Positions 17,465 through 27,005 of a stretch of DNA of 41,580 bases are shown here, piece after piece (the first letter of the stretch is position 1; every line of letters starts with the position of its first letter). Where the stretch lies: positions 1 through 41,580 of the forward strand of contig CAJATL010000020.1 in the NCBI GenBank assembly GCA_903944895.1, in the 5' to 3' direction. The translations under genes were made by a program, and so were the position numbers. This stretch comes from an uncultured Bacteroidota bacterium. GTDB lineage: Bacteria; Bacteroidota; Bacteroidia; Bacteroidales; 4484-276. The notes beneath the pieces were generated by a model that was given only the letters and a program-made list of their open reading frames with translations, was not told the origin of the DNA and searched no databases.

Positions 17465-18802
17465 ATGAATACATACACTATGACAATTAAAAGCATCAAA
17501 TTACCATCGCTGTTTCTTACGGTTGTTTTACTTATCACCATTTTTGGTTGTGGGAAAAACGATTCATCACCATCCTTCAAGGCTGATTTTAGCTATGAAA
17601 TGACCGACGGCAATCACGCTCAGTTTACTAATAAATCCGAAGGTGAGTATTATTCGTTAATCTGGAATTTTGGTAATGGAACTGGTGATACAACCACCGA
17701 CAAAAAGCAAACTTATCAGGTTTATTATCCTGAAGCCGGTGCTTTTGAAGCATCGCTGAGATTAACAGATTATACCGGAAATAATCAAACCGTAAGTAAA
17801 ACCATTAATATCGCAACAAATGATCTGGAGGTTTCATTTACAGCCGAAATCGAACCAACAAATCCAAATTATGTAAATCTCAAAAATACCACCACCGGCG
17901 AATTTGACTCTTTTAAATGGCTTTATCGCACCGAAGTAATCGAAAATGAATCCGAGCATACCGCCTATTTCCCGTTCTCGGGAAGTTATGTAATCGAGTT
18001 GCAGGTATTTAAGAATAACAATAGTTTTTCGCTCAAAAAAACGTTAGCCATAGCGCAGGACGATCCCAATTATATCCCGAATCTGACGCTCACCTGGGCT
18101 GATGAATTTGACGGATCAGCCGTAAATACCGATTTCTGGACTTTTGAAACGGGTTCGTCGGGTTGGGGAAACAACGAACTTCAAAACTATACCAACCAAA
18201 ATACCCAGGTTGTTGATGGCAAACTCATCATCACCGCCAAAAAGGTAAACGAAAATACCTCGGTGGGTTCTTATACTTCTTCACGGATAGTTACAAAAGG
18301 CAAGAAGGAATTTAAATATGGTAAAATGGAGATTCGCGCAAAACTGCCTTCAGGAAGAGGAATCTGGCCTGCAATATGGATGTTGGGAAGTAATTTTAAC
18401 ACGGCAGGCTGGCCGGCCTGTGGCGAAATGGATATTATGGAATATGTAGGATATGAACCTAATGTTGTTCATTCGACGGTGCACACTACCTCTGGTTCTG
18501 GTGGCAATGGATCGGGCAACAGCATGAATTTAACTTCCTGTGAAGAAGAGTTTCATATTTATGGCCTTCTGTGGACCGAAGAAAAATTGACTTTTTACGT
18601 GGATACGCCCGATAATATCATACACACCTATAATCCGGCGGTGAAAACTGCCGAAAACTGGCCGTTTAATCAACCTGCATTTTTTATCCTCAATGTTGCA
18701 GTTGGCGGAAACTGGGGAGGCGCCCAGGGTATCGATAATTCGATCTTCCCGCAGAGCATGGAAATCGACTATGTGCATGTTTATCAGGAATCGCTTAAGT
18801 AG
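17465..18802 (+). CDS. GH16 endo-beta-1,3-glucanase (laminarinase) lipoprotein with PKD domains
   Basis: A 445-residue lipoprotein (lipobox IFGC). Residues about 38-120 are a PKD-like domain (YSLIWNFGNGTGD) and about 125-200 a second, more divergent one. The GH16 domain fills about 208-445, with LTWADEFDG, GWGNNELQNYT, KYGKMEIRAKLPSGRGIWPA and FILNVAVGGNWGG. The catalytic signature GEMDIMEYVG gives E321 as nucleophile, D323 as assistant and E326 as acid/base, in the spacing with an extra Met that is typical of laminarinases rather than kappa-carrageenases. It probably works at the cell surface, cutting beta-1,3-glucan for SusCD. An alternative ATG lies five codons downstream. Confidence 0.92.
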   Translation: MNTYTMTIKSIKLPSLFLTVVLLITIFGCGKNDSSPSFKADFSYEMTDGNHAQFTNKSEGEYYSLIWNFGNGTGDTTTDKKQTYQVYYPEAGAFEASLRLTDYTGNNQTVSKTINIATNDLEVSFTAEIEPTNPNYVNLKNTTTGEFDSFKWLYRTEVIENESEHTAYFPFSGSYVIELQVFKNNNSFSLKKTLAIAQDDPNYIPNLTLTWADEFDGSAVNTDFWTFETGSSGWGNNELQNYTNQNTQVVDGKLIITAKKVNENTSVGSYTSSRIVTKGKKEFKYGKMEIRAKLPSGRGIWPAIWMLGSNFNTAGWPACGEMDIMEYVGYEPNVVHSTVHTTSGSGGNGSGNSMNLTSCEEEFHIYGLLWTEEKLTFYVDTPDNIIHTYNPAVKTAENWPFNQPAFFILNVAVGGNWGGAQGIDNSIFPQSMEIDYVHVYQESLK

Positions 18803-18851
18803 CAGTTGGTATTTTCTTAAAAAATGACAATGAATGAATAGCTTAAAAACG

Positions 18852-19685
18852 ATGAAACAAATTTCGGGATATGCGCTGATTTTCCTGTTTCTTGTTGGCT
18901 GCAATGCGGTGAATACCGAAAATGCCAACGAGAAGAAAGCCATTCATGATAACGACGGTTATAAACTTGTATGGAATGATGAGTTCGATTATGCAGGTCT
19001 GCCCGATTCCGCAAAATGGAACTATGATACCGAAGGTAACGCCCATGGATGGGGAAATAATGAAATGCAACATTACACCGTAGCCAGCGAAAAAAATGCT
19101 TTTGTAGGAAATGGCACCTTGAAAATTATTGCGGTTAAAGAAGCTATCGAAGGCAAAGAATTTTCATCTGCAAGATTGGTATCAAATGCTGACTGGAAAT
19201 ATGGAAGAATTGAAGTAAATGCAAAGTTGCCCGAAGGTCGCGGAACATGGGCTGCCATCTGGATGATGCCCGGAAACTGGACTTTTAACGACGGAAACTG
19301 GCCGGATATCGGCGAATTCGACATCATGGAACATGTGGGTCACGACAAAGGTGTTATCCATGCTTCGGCACATTCAAAAGATTATCAGTGGCAAAAAGGT
19401 ACTCAAAAAACAGGCATTATCATCGTGCCCGATGTTACCGAAAAATTTCATTCCTACATCTGGGATTGGTCACCCAACATCATTAAAGCTTATGTTGACG
19501 ATAGTTTGTATTTTGAATACCGTAATGAGGGTTTGGGGGAAACGAAATGGCCCTACGAAAAACCTTTCTATCTCATACTCAATGTTGCTGTAGGCGGTGC
19601 CTGGGGCGGTATGCAGGGAATCGACAGCACTGCTTTCCCACAAACCATGGAGGTTGATTATGTTAGGATTTATCAAAAAGAATAA
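18852..19685 (+). CDS. GH16 endo-beta-1,3-glucanase lipoprotein, single domain
   Basis: A 277-residue lipoprotein laminarinase. The ATG at 18852 begins a compact signal (MKQISGYALIFLFLVGC); an upstream in-frame ATG at 18834 adds six polar residues. The catalytic domain covers nearly all of the mature protein: LVWNDEFDYAGLPD, GWGNNEMQHYT, KYGRIEVNAKLPEGRGTWAA and FYLILNVAVGGAWGG. The active-site signature GEFDIMEHVG gives E155, D157 and E160. It shares the fold and motifs of the preceding GH16 but lacks PKD domains, so the pair may differ in location or in long- versus short-chain preference. It lies 49 bases after the first GH16 and is likely in the same transcript. Confidence 0.92.
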   Translation: MKQISGYALIFLFLVGCNAVNTENANEKKAIHDNDGYKLVWNDEFDYAGLPDSAKWNYDTEGNAHGWGNNEMQHYTVASEKNAFVGNGTLKIIAVKEAIEGKEFSSARLVSNADWKYGRIEVNAKLPEGRGTWAAIWMMPGNWTFNDGNWPDIGEFDIMEHVGHDKGVIHASAHSKDYQWQKGTQKTGIIIVPDVTEKFHSYIWDWSPNIIKAYVDDSLYFEYRNEGLGETKWPYEKPFYLILNVAVGGAWGGMQGIDSTAFPQTMEVDYVRIYQKE

Positions 19686-19895
19686 ATCAAAATCAGGCTG
19701 CATATTTTTAAGAAATGAAAGGTTGTTTTTTCACGGTAAAAAGTATCATTTTTCAATGCAGCACCATTTTACTTTCATTTCATAATACAACAAACAAAGG
19801 TGTAATTACCAGCTTACGCAGAAAAAATGCTGCTCATAAAAAATCTGCAGGTGAAGGATTAATCTTGAAGTAAAATTTAAATATCATACAGGTTA

Positions 19896-22800
19896 ATGAG
19901 AACAGAAAAAGTATATCTCGGTAAAAACGAACTAAATCCGGCTCAAGCTGAAGTTTCGGGTCGATTTGTCGAAATTGACGGTGAGCTGTTTTACCAGATA
20001 AAGAATTGCCACGAAATGCCCGATTTTTTTATCAGCATCGTGAGCGACTCCGACCACTGGATGTTCATTTCGAGCAACGGCTCACTCACGGCGGGAAGAA
20101 GAAACCGCGACAATGCGCTGTTTCCTTATTACACCGAAGACAAGATTCACGATTATAAAAATATTACCGGCAGCAGCAGCTATTTTTTGGTCGGCAAGGA
20201 TGACAAAACATTTTTGTGGGCACCATTCACCGACGAATCAAAAAATTCGTACCCCTTTACCCGAAATCTTTATAAAAGTATTTATGGGAATAAAATCATC
20301 TTCGAAGAAGTTAATGTCCAACTTGGCCTCAGTTTCAGGTATGGATGGTACAACAGCGAAAAATTTGGTTTTGTAAAAAAGTCATGTTTGATTAATCATG
20401 GCACCGATCCATCAATCAACATAAGGGTAATGGATGGTATCCGGAATATTCTTCCCAACGGAATAGGTTATGGTTTTCAGAGTGAGTACAGCAATTTGCT
20501 GGATGCCTACAAAAAAAACGAACGCATCGAAGGTAGCACTTTAGGCTTGTTTATGTTAAGCTCTATCCCGGTTGACAGGGCCGAACCCAGCGAAGCGCTT
20601 AAAACAACCACGGTTTGGTCGGTTGGTTTCGGGGGCGAAAGCAAAATATTGGTCTCCGACAGGCAAATCAATGCTTTTAAAAACGGGTTATCTGTCGAAT
20701 CAGAAGTTGACATCAGGGCAGCTCGCGGAGCATATTTTATTAACGCGCAAATCGAATTAGCGACTGGCAGCAAGAAAGAATGGTTTACCATTGCCGAAGT
20801 AAATCAGGACAGCACGGATGTTGCAAATCTGAGCCAGTTCATCCAAAATACGCTGAATCCTGAGGATTTAATCACAAATGATATCAACCAGGGCACGGTA
20901 AACCTGAAAAAAATGGTGTCGTTTGCCGATGGTTTTCAGATGACCAACACCAATTTGTGCTATGCACGTCATTTTACCAACACGCTTTTTAATATTATGC
21001 GGGGCGGGGTTTTTACCGACAATTATTTTGTTCAGAAAGCCGATTTCAAACTGTATTTATCTCAGATCAATAAGCCGGTTGCACGCGCATTTCAACCCTG
21101 GCTCGAAAGTTTACCCGATAAAATTACCTATCCGGTATTAACAATTCTGGCTGAAGAAACTGCAAATGCCGATCTGATAAGAATTACCAACGAATATTTG
21201 CCACTCACGTTTAGCCGCAGGCATGGTGACCCAAGCAGGCCCTGGAATCAATTCTCGATTGAAACCAGAAACGATGATGGCACGATAAAATATGATTACC
21301 AGGGAAACTGGCGCGATATTTTTCAGAACTGGGAAGCATTGTGCTTTTCGTACCCCGAATTTATCGAAGGCATCATCAGCAAATTTGTGAATGCAACGAC
21401 CATCGATGGCTACAATCCATACCGCATCATGCGCGCCGGTATCGACTGGGAAAGCCCCGATCCGGATGATGCCTGGTCGTACATCGGCTATTGGGGCGAT
21501 CATCAGATTATTTATCTTCAGAAATTGCTCGAACTCTCCGATAAATTCCATCCCGGCAAATTGGATACCTTGCTTACTACCGAAGTTTTTGCATATGCAA
21601 ACGTTCCTTACCGGATAAAACCGTACAGCGAAATTGTCCGGAATCCAAAGGACACCGTAGTTTTTGATGAAAAATTAAATAAGAGAATAAATACGCTGGA
21701 AGCCACCGTTGGAGCCGACGCAAAGCTGTTGCACAATCAGGCGGGCGATCAGATATATAAAGCCAACCTTACCGAAAAAATCCTGGTAACATTGTTGTCA
21801 AAACTCAGCAATTTTATTCCGGAAGCAGGCATCTGGCTCAATACCCAACGACCCGAATGGAACGACGCCAACAATGCCCTCGTGGGCAACGGAACCTCCA
21901 TGGTCACACTTTATTACCTGAGAAGGTTTTTAAAGTTCTGGAACGAAAAATTCAGCAACATTTCGATTACAGAGATCAGCGTTTCCGAAGAAATTGCTGT
22001 ACTTTTCGATAATATGCTCAACTTTTTTGATCAGAACATTTCAGTTATCGAAAAAGGATTTACCGATGCTGACCGCCGTAAGTTTGCTGATTTTCTGGGA
22101 CAGGCACATGCTGATTACCGGAATAAAATTTACGTCAATTCTTTCTCTGGAAAGAAAATCCAGCTTCCTGTAAAAGATTTGGTTTCTTTTACCAGTCTTT
22201 GCCTCCGATATGTTGATCAATCCATCAAAGTAAACAAGCGCGAAGATGGCTTGTACCATGCTTATAACCTGATTTCGTGGGAAGAAAATAAAGTTTCGAT
22301 CCGTCATTTGTACGAAATGCTCGAAGGGCAGGTGGCAGTCTTAAGTTCCGGACTTTTATCAGGCACCGAAAGCCTGGATGTTCTGGATGCTTTAAAGCGC
22401 AGTAAAATATTCCGTCCCGACCAGTACAGTTATATGCTTTATCCGGATCGTCAACTGCCACGGTTTAACGAAAAAAATGTCATCCCAAAAGATTTTGTCA
22501 ATAAGTCGTCATTATTAAAAAAGTTGCTTGAAGATAAAGATACAACTATCATCAGCCAGGACAACGAAGGCAATTATCATTTTAACAGCGAATTCAGAAA
22601 TGGGCAGTTTCTCGAAACATCATTAAATAAATTATCTGCCGAAAGTTATCGCCAGCTTGTTGATGAGGAAAAAGAAAAAATCCTGGGCATTTATGAAGCC
22701 ATTTTCGATCATCAGTCTTTTACCGGAAGATCGGGAACTTTTTACGGCTACGAAGGCTTAGGCTCGATATACTGGCACATGGTTTCCAAATTATTGCTGG

Positions 22801-23375
22801 CAACACAGGAGTGCTTTTTCAAAGCCATTGATGAAGGTGCTGATGGCTGGATTGTTGGCCGTCTGAACGATCATTATTACGAAATTAAGGCAGGCATTGG
22901 ACTTTACAAAAGTCCACAATTGTACGGCGCCTTCCCAACAGACGCTTATTCGCACACACCGGCAAATTCGGGTGTTAAACAGCCGGGTTTAACCGGCCAG
23001 GTTAAAGAGGATGTTATTTCCCGTATTGGTGAAATGGGAGTTCGCATAAACGATGGAAAAATCATGTTCGAAACCTCTCTGCTCAATAAAGAAGAAATTC
23101 TGGATAAGTCTCAGGTGTTTGAATATTATCGGGTAAACGGCGAAAAGCATGAGATTTTACTAAGTGAAAATCAGATTAGCTTTACCTTTTGCCAGGTGCC
23201 GGTAGTTTATACCTTTTCGGATGAGGAAAAAATTGCTGTTGCTTTTGAGAATGGCAAGGCAGAAATTATTCCCGGGAATTTGCTGAACAGCGAAATAAGC
23301 AATATGATTTTTAATAGAAGTGGCGAAGTTAAACTCATTGAAGTAACATTAAAAAGCAACCATCATGTCGGTTAA
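19896..23375 (+). CDS. Cytoplasmic beta-1,3-glucan/oligosaccharide phosphorylase (GH149-like)
   Basis: An 1159-residue protein with no signal peptide. Its layout fits inverting glycoside phosphorylases related to GH94: an N-terminal beta-sandwich (about 1-330) that repeats GRRNRDNALFPYYTEDK-type sequences, a linker, and an (alpha/alpha)6 barrel (about 400-1000). The barrel contains RPEWNDANNALVGNG, where D657 matches the catalytic acid of the GH94 WND signature, plus DYQGNWRDIFQNWEAL and YGYEGLGSIYWHM. The length is well above typical GH94 (about 800) and close to GH149 beta-1,3-oligoglucan phosphorylases, which occur in Bacteroidetes next to GH16/GH17 genes. GH161 is the main alternative. 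Expected reaction: phosphorolysis of beta-1,3-gluco-oligosaccharides to glucose-1-phosphate. Its 3' end overlaps the GH17 gene by 11 bases. Confidence 0.75.
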   Translation: MRTEKVYLGKNELNPAQAEVSGRFVEIDGELFYQIKNCHEMPDFFISIVSDSDHWMFISSNGSLTAGRRNRDNALFPYYTEDKIHDYKNITGSSSYFLVGKDDKTFLWAPFTDESKNSYPFTRNLYKSIYGNKIIFEEVNVQLGLSFRYGWYNSEKFGFVKKSCLINHGTDPSINIRVMDGIRNILPNGIGYGFQSEYSNLLDAYKKNERIEGSTLGLFMLSSIPVDRAEPSEALKTTTVWSVGFGGESKILVSDRQINAFKNGLSVESEVDIRAARGAYFINAQIELATGSKKEWFTIAEVNQDSTDVANLSQFIQNTLNPEDLITNDINQGTVNLKKMVSFADGFQMTNTNLCYARHFTNTLFNIMRGGVFTDNYFVQKADFKLYLSQINKPVARAFQPWLESLPDKITYPVLTILAEETANADLIRITNEYLPLTFSRRHGDPSRPWNQFSIETRNDDGTIKYDYQGNWRDIFQNWEALCFSYPEFIEGIISKFVNATTIDGYNPYRIMRAGIDWESPDPDDAWSYIGYWGDHQIIYLQKLLELSDKFHPGKLDTLLTTEVFAYANVPYRIKPYSEIVRNPKDTVVFDEKLNKRINTLEATVGADAKLLHNQAGDQIYKANLTEKILVTLLSKLSNFIPEAGIWLNTQRPEWNDANNALVGNGTSMVTLYYLRRFLKFWNEKFSNISITEISVSEEIAVLFDNMLNFFDQNISVIEKGFTDADRRKFADFLGQAHADYRNKIYVNSFSGKKIQLPVKDLVSFTSLCLRYVDQSIKVNKREDGLYHAYNLISWEENKVSIRHLYEMLEGQVAVLSSGLLSGTESLDVLDALKRSKIFRPDQYSYMLYPDRQLPRFNEKNVIPKDFVNKSSLLKKLLEDKDTTIISQDNEGNYHFNSEFRNGQFLETSLNKLSAESYRQLVDEEKEKILGIYEAIFDHQSFTGRSGTFYGYEGLGSIYWHMVSKLLLATQECFFKAIDEGADGWIVGRLNDHYYEIKAGIGLYKSPQLYGAFPTDAYSHTPANSGVKQPGLTGQVKEDVISRIGEMGVRINDGKIMFETSLLNKEEILDKSQVFEYYRVNGEKHEILLSENQISFTFCQVPVVYTFSDEEKIAVAFENGKAEIIPGNLLNSEISNMIFNRSGEVKLIEVTLKSNHHVG

Positions 23376-24249
23376 CAGCGAAAATATATTGACCCTGACG
23401 GGAATTCATGCGCTAAACAAAACGCAGGACGAATTAGTCGAACTATTCGGTAAAGTTTTAAAAAATGGAATGCACGGTTTATGCTTTAGTCCCTATCTTA
23501 ACGGGCAAAAGCCAGGATCGCAGTTAACCGAAGCGCAAATCCGGCGAAGGATAGAAATCATCAGGCCATATACAAAATGGATAAGGTCGTTTTCGTGTAC
23601 CGATGGAAATGAGATGATCCCGCGTATTGCCAAAGAATATGGCTTAAAAACGCTGGTTGGCGCATGGTTAGGTACAAATGAAACCATCAACGAACAGGAA
23701 ATCAATAATCTCATCCAAATTGCTAAAGATGGATATGCCGATGTCGTTGCCGTTGGCAATGAAGTGATGTATCGCGGCGATTTGACCGAACTGGAGTTAT
23801 TGGTTTACATTTATCGTGTAAAAAGTGAAATTCCAGGGATTCCGGTCGGATATGTCGATGCCTATTATCAATTTGAAGACCGGCCTGATCTTGCCAAAGC
23901 CTGCGATATTATACTTGCAAATTGTTACCCTTTCTGGGAAGGATGCAGCATCGATTATTCATTGCTCTATATGAAGGATATGTACAACCGGACCCTGAAA
24001 ATCGCAAACGGTAAAAAGGTAATCATCACCGAAACCGGATGGCCGAATGTAGGTGAAGAGTTTTATGGCGCAGAGCCTTCCGTGAAAAATGCATTGGTAT
24101 ATTTTCTCAATACCCAAAGATGGTCGCATGAAGACCAGATTGAGATTTTCTACTTTTCGTCATTCGATGAAGCCTGGAAAATGGATGATGAAGGTGATGT
24201 TGGCGCCTACTGGGGGCTTTGGGATATGGACGAAAAATTAAAATACTAA
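23365..24249 (+). CDS. Cytoplasmic GH17 beta-1,3-glucanase/transglycosylase
   Basis: A 294-residue GH17 TIM-barrel enzyme with no signal peptide, so it should act in the cytoplasm. The acid/base is E133 in VAVGNEVMYRG and the nucleophile E223 in IITETGWPNVG. Other family marks are KWIRSFSCTDG and a C-terminal FYFSSFDEAWK. It overlaps the phosphorylase gene by 11 bases, implying translational coupling and a shared substrate pool. In that setting it may shorten long oligosaccharides for the phosphorylase, or act as a transglycosylase that remodels chain length. GH17 enzymes are normally exported, so the cytoplasmic form is unusual. Confidence 0.88.
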   Translation: MSVNSENILTLTGIHALNKTQDELVELFGKVLKNGMHGLCFSPYLNGQKPGSQLTEAQIRRRIEIIRPYTKWIRSFSCTDGNEMIPRIAKEYGLKTLVGAWLGTNETINEQEINNLIQIAKDGYADVVAVGNEVMYRGDLTELELLVYIYRVKSEIPGIPVGYVDAYYQFEDRPDLAKACDIILANCYPFWEGCSIDYSLLYMKDMYNRTLKIANGKKVIITETGWPNVGEEFYGAEPSVKNALVYFLNTQRWSHEDQIEIFYFSSFDEAWKMDDEGDVGAYWGLWDMDEKLKY

Positions 24250-24293
24250 TTTGATGATAATCGCAGGTTTCATTTAAAATAACCGACAAAAAC

Positions 24294-25415
24294 ATGACAA
24301 CAGGAACAAAAGGAGTTTTTATCCAAAAGTTAAACGGGGCATTTTACATCGTCGTTTTAATAAGCCTGTTTGCCTGCAATCAAAATCAAATGAAGAATAC
24401 AAATCAGAATACGATGAAAGAAACTACGGTTAACGAAGAGTTAGTTAAACAGGCAGAAAGTGATTTGTTAACGGGAGTTTCTAAAGCTGTATGTTATTCA
24501 GGATTCAGGAGCGGCCAACATCCCGACAGGGGCGATGGTGCGGCCAACCCATCCAATGCCGAAATACTCGAAGACCTTAAAATCCTGTCCGATCAATGCG
24601 GTTTTGGCCTGATACGCATCTACGACAGCGGCGAAAACTCCGAAATGGTGCTTCGGATTATCAAAAGAAATAATATCAACATAAAAGTGATGCTGGGAAT
24701 CTGGCTTCGGGCCGAGCTTAGTAACCACGAAACCTGCGAATGGCTTACCGAACCTATCCCTGAAACCGAACTACAAAAAAACAAAAAGTTAAATCTTCTC
24801 GAAATCGAAAAAGGGATAAAACTTTCCAATGAATTTAAAGATATTGTTGTTGCTGTCAATGTTGGAAACGAGGCTTTGGTCGAATGGAACGACCATAAAG
24901 TAGCCACTGATACGATAATTTCGTATGTACAAAAAGTTCAAAAATCGGTTAAGCAGCCTGTTACTGTTGCCGATAATTATAAATGGTGGGCCGATCATGG
25001 TGCCGGGCTTGCCAAAGTGGTCGATTTTGTATCACTTCACATCTATCCGGTTTGGGAAGGCAAAGATATTAACGAGGGATTATCCTATTCGGTCGAAAAT
25101 TTAATGGAGGTAAAAAAAGCAATTCCGGAAGCCAGAATTGTTATCACAGAGGCCGGATGGCCTTCGGTGTCCTCCGAATTTGGCGGACGGGCCAGCGAAG
25201 AAAAGCAGTTGCAGTATTACAACGAATTTATGGCCTGGACGGCAAAAATGAACATCACAACCTTTTGGTTTGAAGCCTTCGATGAAGACTGGAAAGGCAA
25301 CCCAAACGATATGATGGGTGCCGAAAAACACTGGGGAATATTTACGGTGGGCAGGACTCCCAAAAAAGTAGCGCAGCAGCTTTTTGTTGAGCAGCAACAC
25401 GAAAAAGGTAAATAA
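24294..25415 (+). CDS. GH17 beta-1,3-glucanase lipoprotein
   Basis: A 373-residue exported GH17. The N-terminal signal ends in LFAC, with Cys about residue 28, followed by an Asn/Gln-rich linker. The barrel begins near residue 60 (GVSKAVCYSGFRSGQHPD). The acid/base is E193 in AVNVGNEALVEW and the nucleophile E286 in IVITEAGWPSVS, with TFWFEAFDEDWKG near the C-terminus. It likely acts in the periplasm or on the outer membrane on laminari-oligosaccharides. It is a paralogue of the cytoplasmic GH17 just upstream, so the pair splits one activity between two compartments. The 44-base gap before it suggests the same operon. Confidence 0.9.
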   Translation: MTTGTKGVFIQKLNGAFYIVVLISLFACNQNQMKNTNQNTMKETTVNEELVKQAESDLLTGVSKAVCYSGFRSGQHPDRGDGAANPSNAEILEDLKILSDQCGFGLIRIYDSGENSEMVLRIIKRNNINIKVMLGIWLRAELSNHETCEWLTEPIPETELQKNKKLNLLEIEKGIKLSNEFKDIVVAVNVGNEALVEWNDHKVATDTIISYVQKVQKSVKQPVTVADNYKWWADHGAGLAKVVDFVSLHIYPVWEGKDINEGLSYSVENLMEVKKAIPEARIVITEAGWPSVSSEFGGRASEEKQLQYYNEFMAWTAKMNITTFWFEAFDEDWKGNPNDMMGAEKHWGIFTVGRTPKKVAQQLFVEQQHEKGK

Positions 25416-25497
25416 GTGAAAAAATGTACCCGCTAAATAAAATGATTTCTGATAGTAAAACGAAGAACAGACAACACACAAAATAATTTAAAAATAC

Positions 25498-26937
25498 ATG
25501 GCACACTACAAAACAGCTAAAGAAGACATTGTTCCGTTTGGACAAAAAATGGCATTTGGAGCAGGAAGTTTGGCAAACCAGTTATTCCCCGCTGCTTTGG
25601 GTGTTTTTATGGTGGTGTTGATTATGTCGTTAAAAATGAATCCTATTCTTGCGGGTTTGCTCGGTGCCTTCCCAAGATTTATTGATGCCCTCACCGACCC
25701 GATTATGGGGTTTATCTCCGATAATACAAAATCGAAATGGGGACGCCGGAAACCTTACATTCTGGTGGGCAGCGTAATTACCGGAATTTCATTTATGGCC
25801 ATGTGGCAGCTTAATCCCGAAAGTTCAGAAATGTATAATTTCTTCTATTTTATGTTTGTATCCATCATTTTTTATATTGGATACACCATCTTTGCAACTC
25901 CACTTATTGGGTTAGGCTATGAGATGACCCCCGATTATAACGAGCGCACCAGGTTGATGGCCGTTTCGCAATGGATGGGACAAATTGCCTGGATGATTGC
26001 TCCGTGGTTTTGGGTAATTATTTACGATCCTTCAATTTTCGACTCAGCACCCGAAGGAGCAAGAATTCTTTCGATCTGGGTTGGCGCGTTGTGTATGATT
26101 CTGGGAGTTTTGCCGGCTTTTTTCAATAAAGAAATGATCGTGCCGGATAAAAGTAAAATGGCAAATTTATCCTTTAAAGAACTGGCTGTAAACACCAAAG
26201 AATTTATTACCGGCATCAAACTTACTCTGAAAAACAAACCTTTTGTAAAACTTTGTGGCGCCACATTTTTTGTGTTTAATGGTTTTCAAACCGTTGCGCA
26301 ATTTGCGTTTTTTATAATTGTCTATTATCTTTTTAACGGCGACAAGGCTCTGGCTGGAACATGGCCAGCCTGGTTCGGCACTATGAGTGCTGTGGCCACT
26401 GCTTTAATTGTTATTCCTATCGTAACCAAACTATCCGAAAAAGTTGGAAAGCGTAACGCCTTTATCATAGCAACCCTCATTTCGATTGTAGGATATGCCT
26501 TAAAATGGTGGGGATTTAATCCTGCCAATCCCTGGCTGATGTTTTTACCCATTCCTTTTCTTTCGTTTGGGATAGGCGGTTTGTTTACACTGATGATGTC
26601 GATGACGGCTGATGTTTGCGATTTAGACGAGCTTAATACTGGTGAACGTCGCGAAGGGATGTTTGGCGCGGTGTATTGGTGGATGGTAAAACTGGGAACT
26701 GCAATTGCGATGCTTACCAGTGGCATTGTTTTATCAATGGTTGGGTTTAATGAGGCTGTTGAGGTACAAACGATGGATACTATAACCAATCTCAGGATTG
26801 CAGATATTTTGATTCCTGTAGTTACCGCTTTACTGGCCATTTTTATGGTTTGGAAATATGATATTACCGAGATAAAATCAAACGAAATCAGGCAGGCTTT
26901 AACAAAACGTCGCGGTGAAGCGAAACATGGTGGATAA
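25498..26937 (+). CDS. GPH-type sugar:cation symporter (MFS)
   Basis: A 479-residue inner-membrane transporter with about 12 hydrophobic segments. It carries the GPH (MelB-like) signature: FGAGSLANQLFP at the start, then RFIDALTDPIMGFISDN and KSKWGRRKPYILVG after the second and third helices. A later TADVCDLDELNTGERREGMF resembles the cytoplasmic loop of the family. Its position between a periplasmic GH17 and a periplasmic TIM-barrel enzyme, with a cytoplasmic phosphorylase in the locus, points to import of gluco-oligosaccharides. It is distinct from the second MFS gene at 28013; both carry the GPH motif but diverge elsewhere. Confidence 0.9.
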   Translation: MAHYKTAKEDIVPFGQKMAFGAGSLANQLFPAALGVFMVVLIMSLKMNPILAGLLGAFPRFIDALTDPIMGFISDNTKSKWGRRKPYILVGSVITGISFMAMWQLNPESSEMYNFFYFMFVSIIFYIGYTIFATPLIGLGYEMTPDYNERTRLMAVSQWMGQIAWMIAPWFWVIIYDPSIFDSAPEGARILSIWVGALCMILGVLPAFFNKEMIVPDKSKMANLSFKELAVNTKEFITGIKLTLKNKPFVKLCGATFFVFNGFQTVAQFAFFIIVYYLFNGDKALAGTWPAWFGTMSAVATALIVIPIVTKLSEKVGKRNAFIIATLISIVGYALKWWGFNPANPWLMFLPIPFLSFGIGGLFTLMMSMTADVCDLDELNTGERREGMFGAVYWWMVKLGTAIAMLTSGIVLSMVGFNEAVEVQTMDTITNLRIADILIPVVTALLAIFMVWKYDITEIKSNEIRQALTKRRGEAKHGG

Positions 26938-26957
26938 ACCAAAGGTGTGGTTTTTCT
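26936..26957 (+). terminator. Weak hairpin after the first symporter gene
   Basis: AAACCA (26936-26941) pairs with TGGTTT (26948-26953), followed by TTCTC. The stem is short and overlaps the stop codon, so it is at most a partial terminator inside the operon. Confidence 0.25.
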
Positions 26958-27005
26958 CTACCAACAATTTAATGATTGTTTATAGATAAAATTTATCCTC
27001 AAAAG

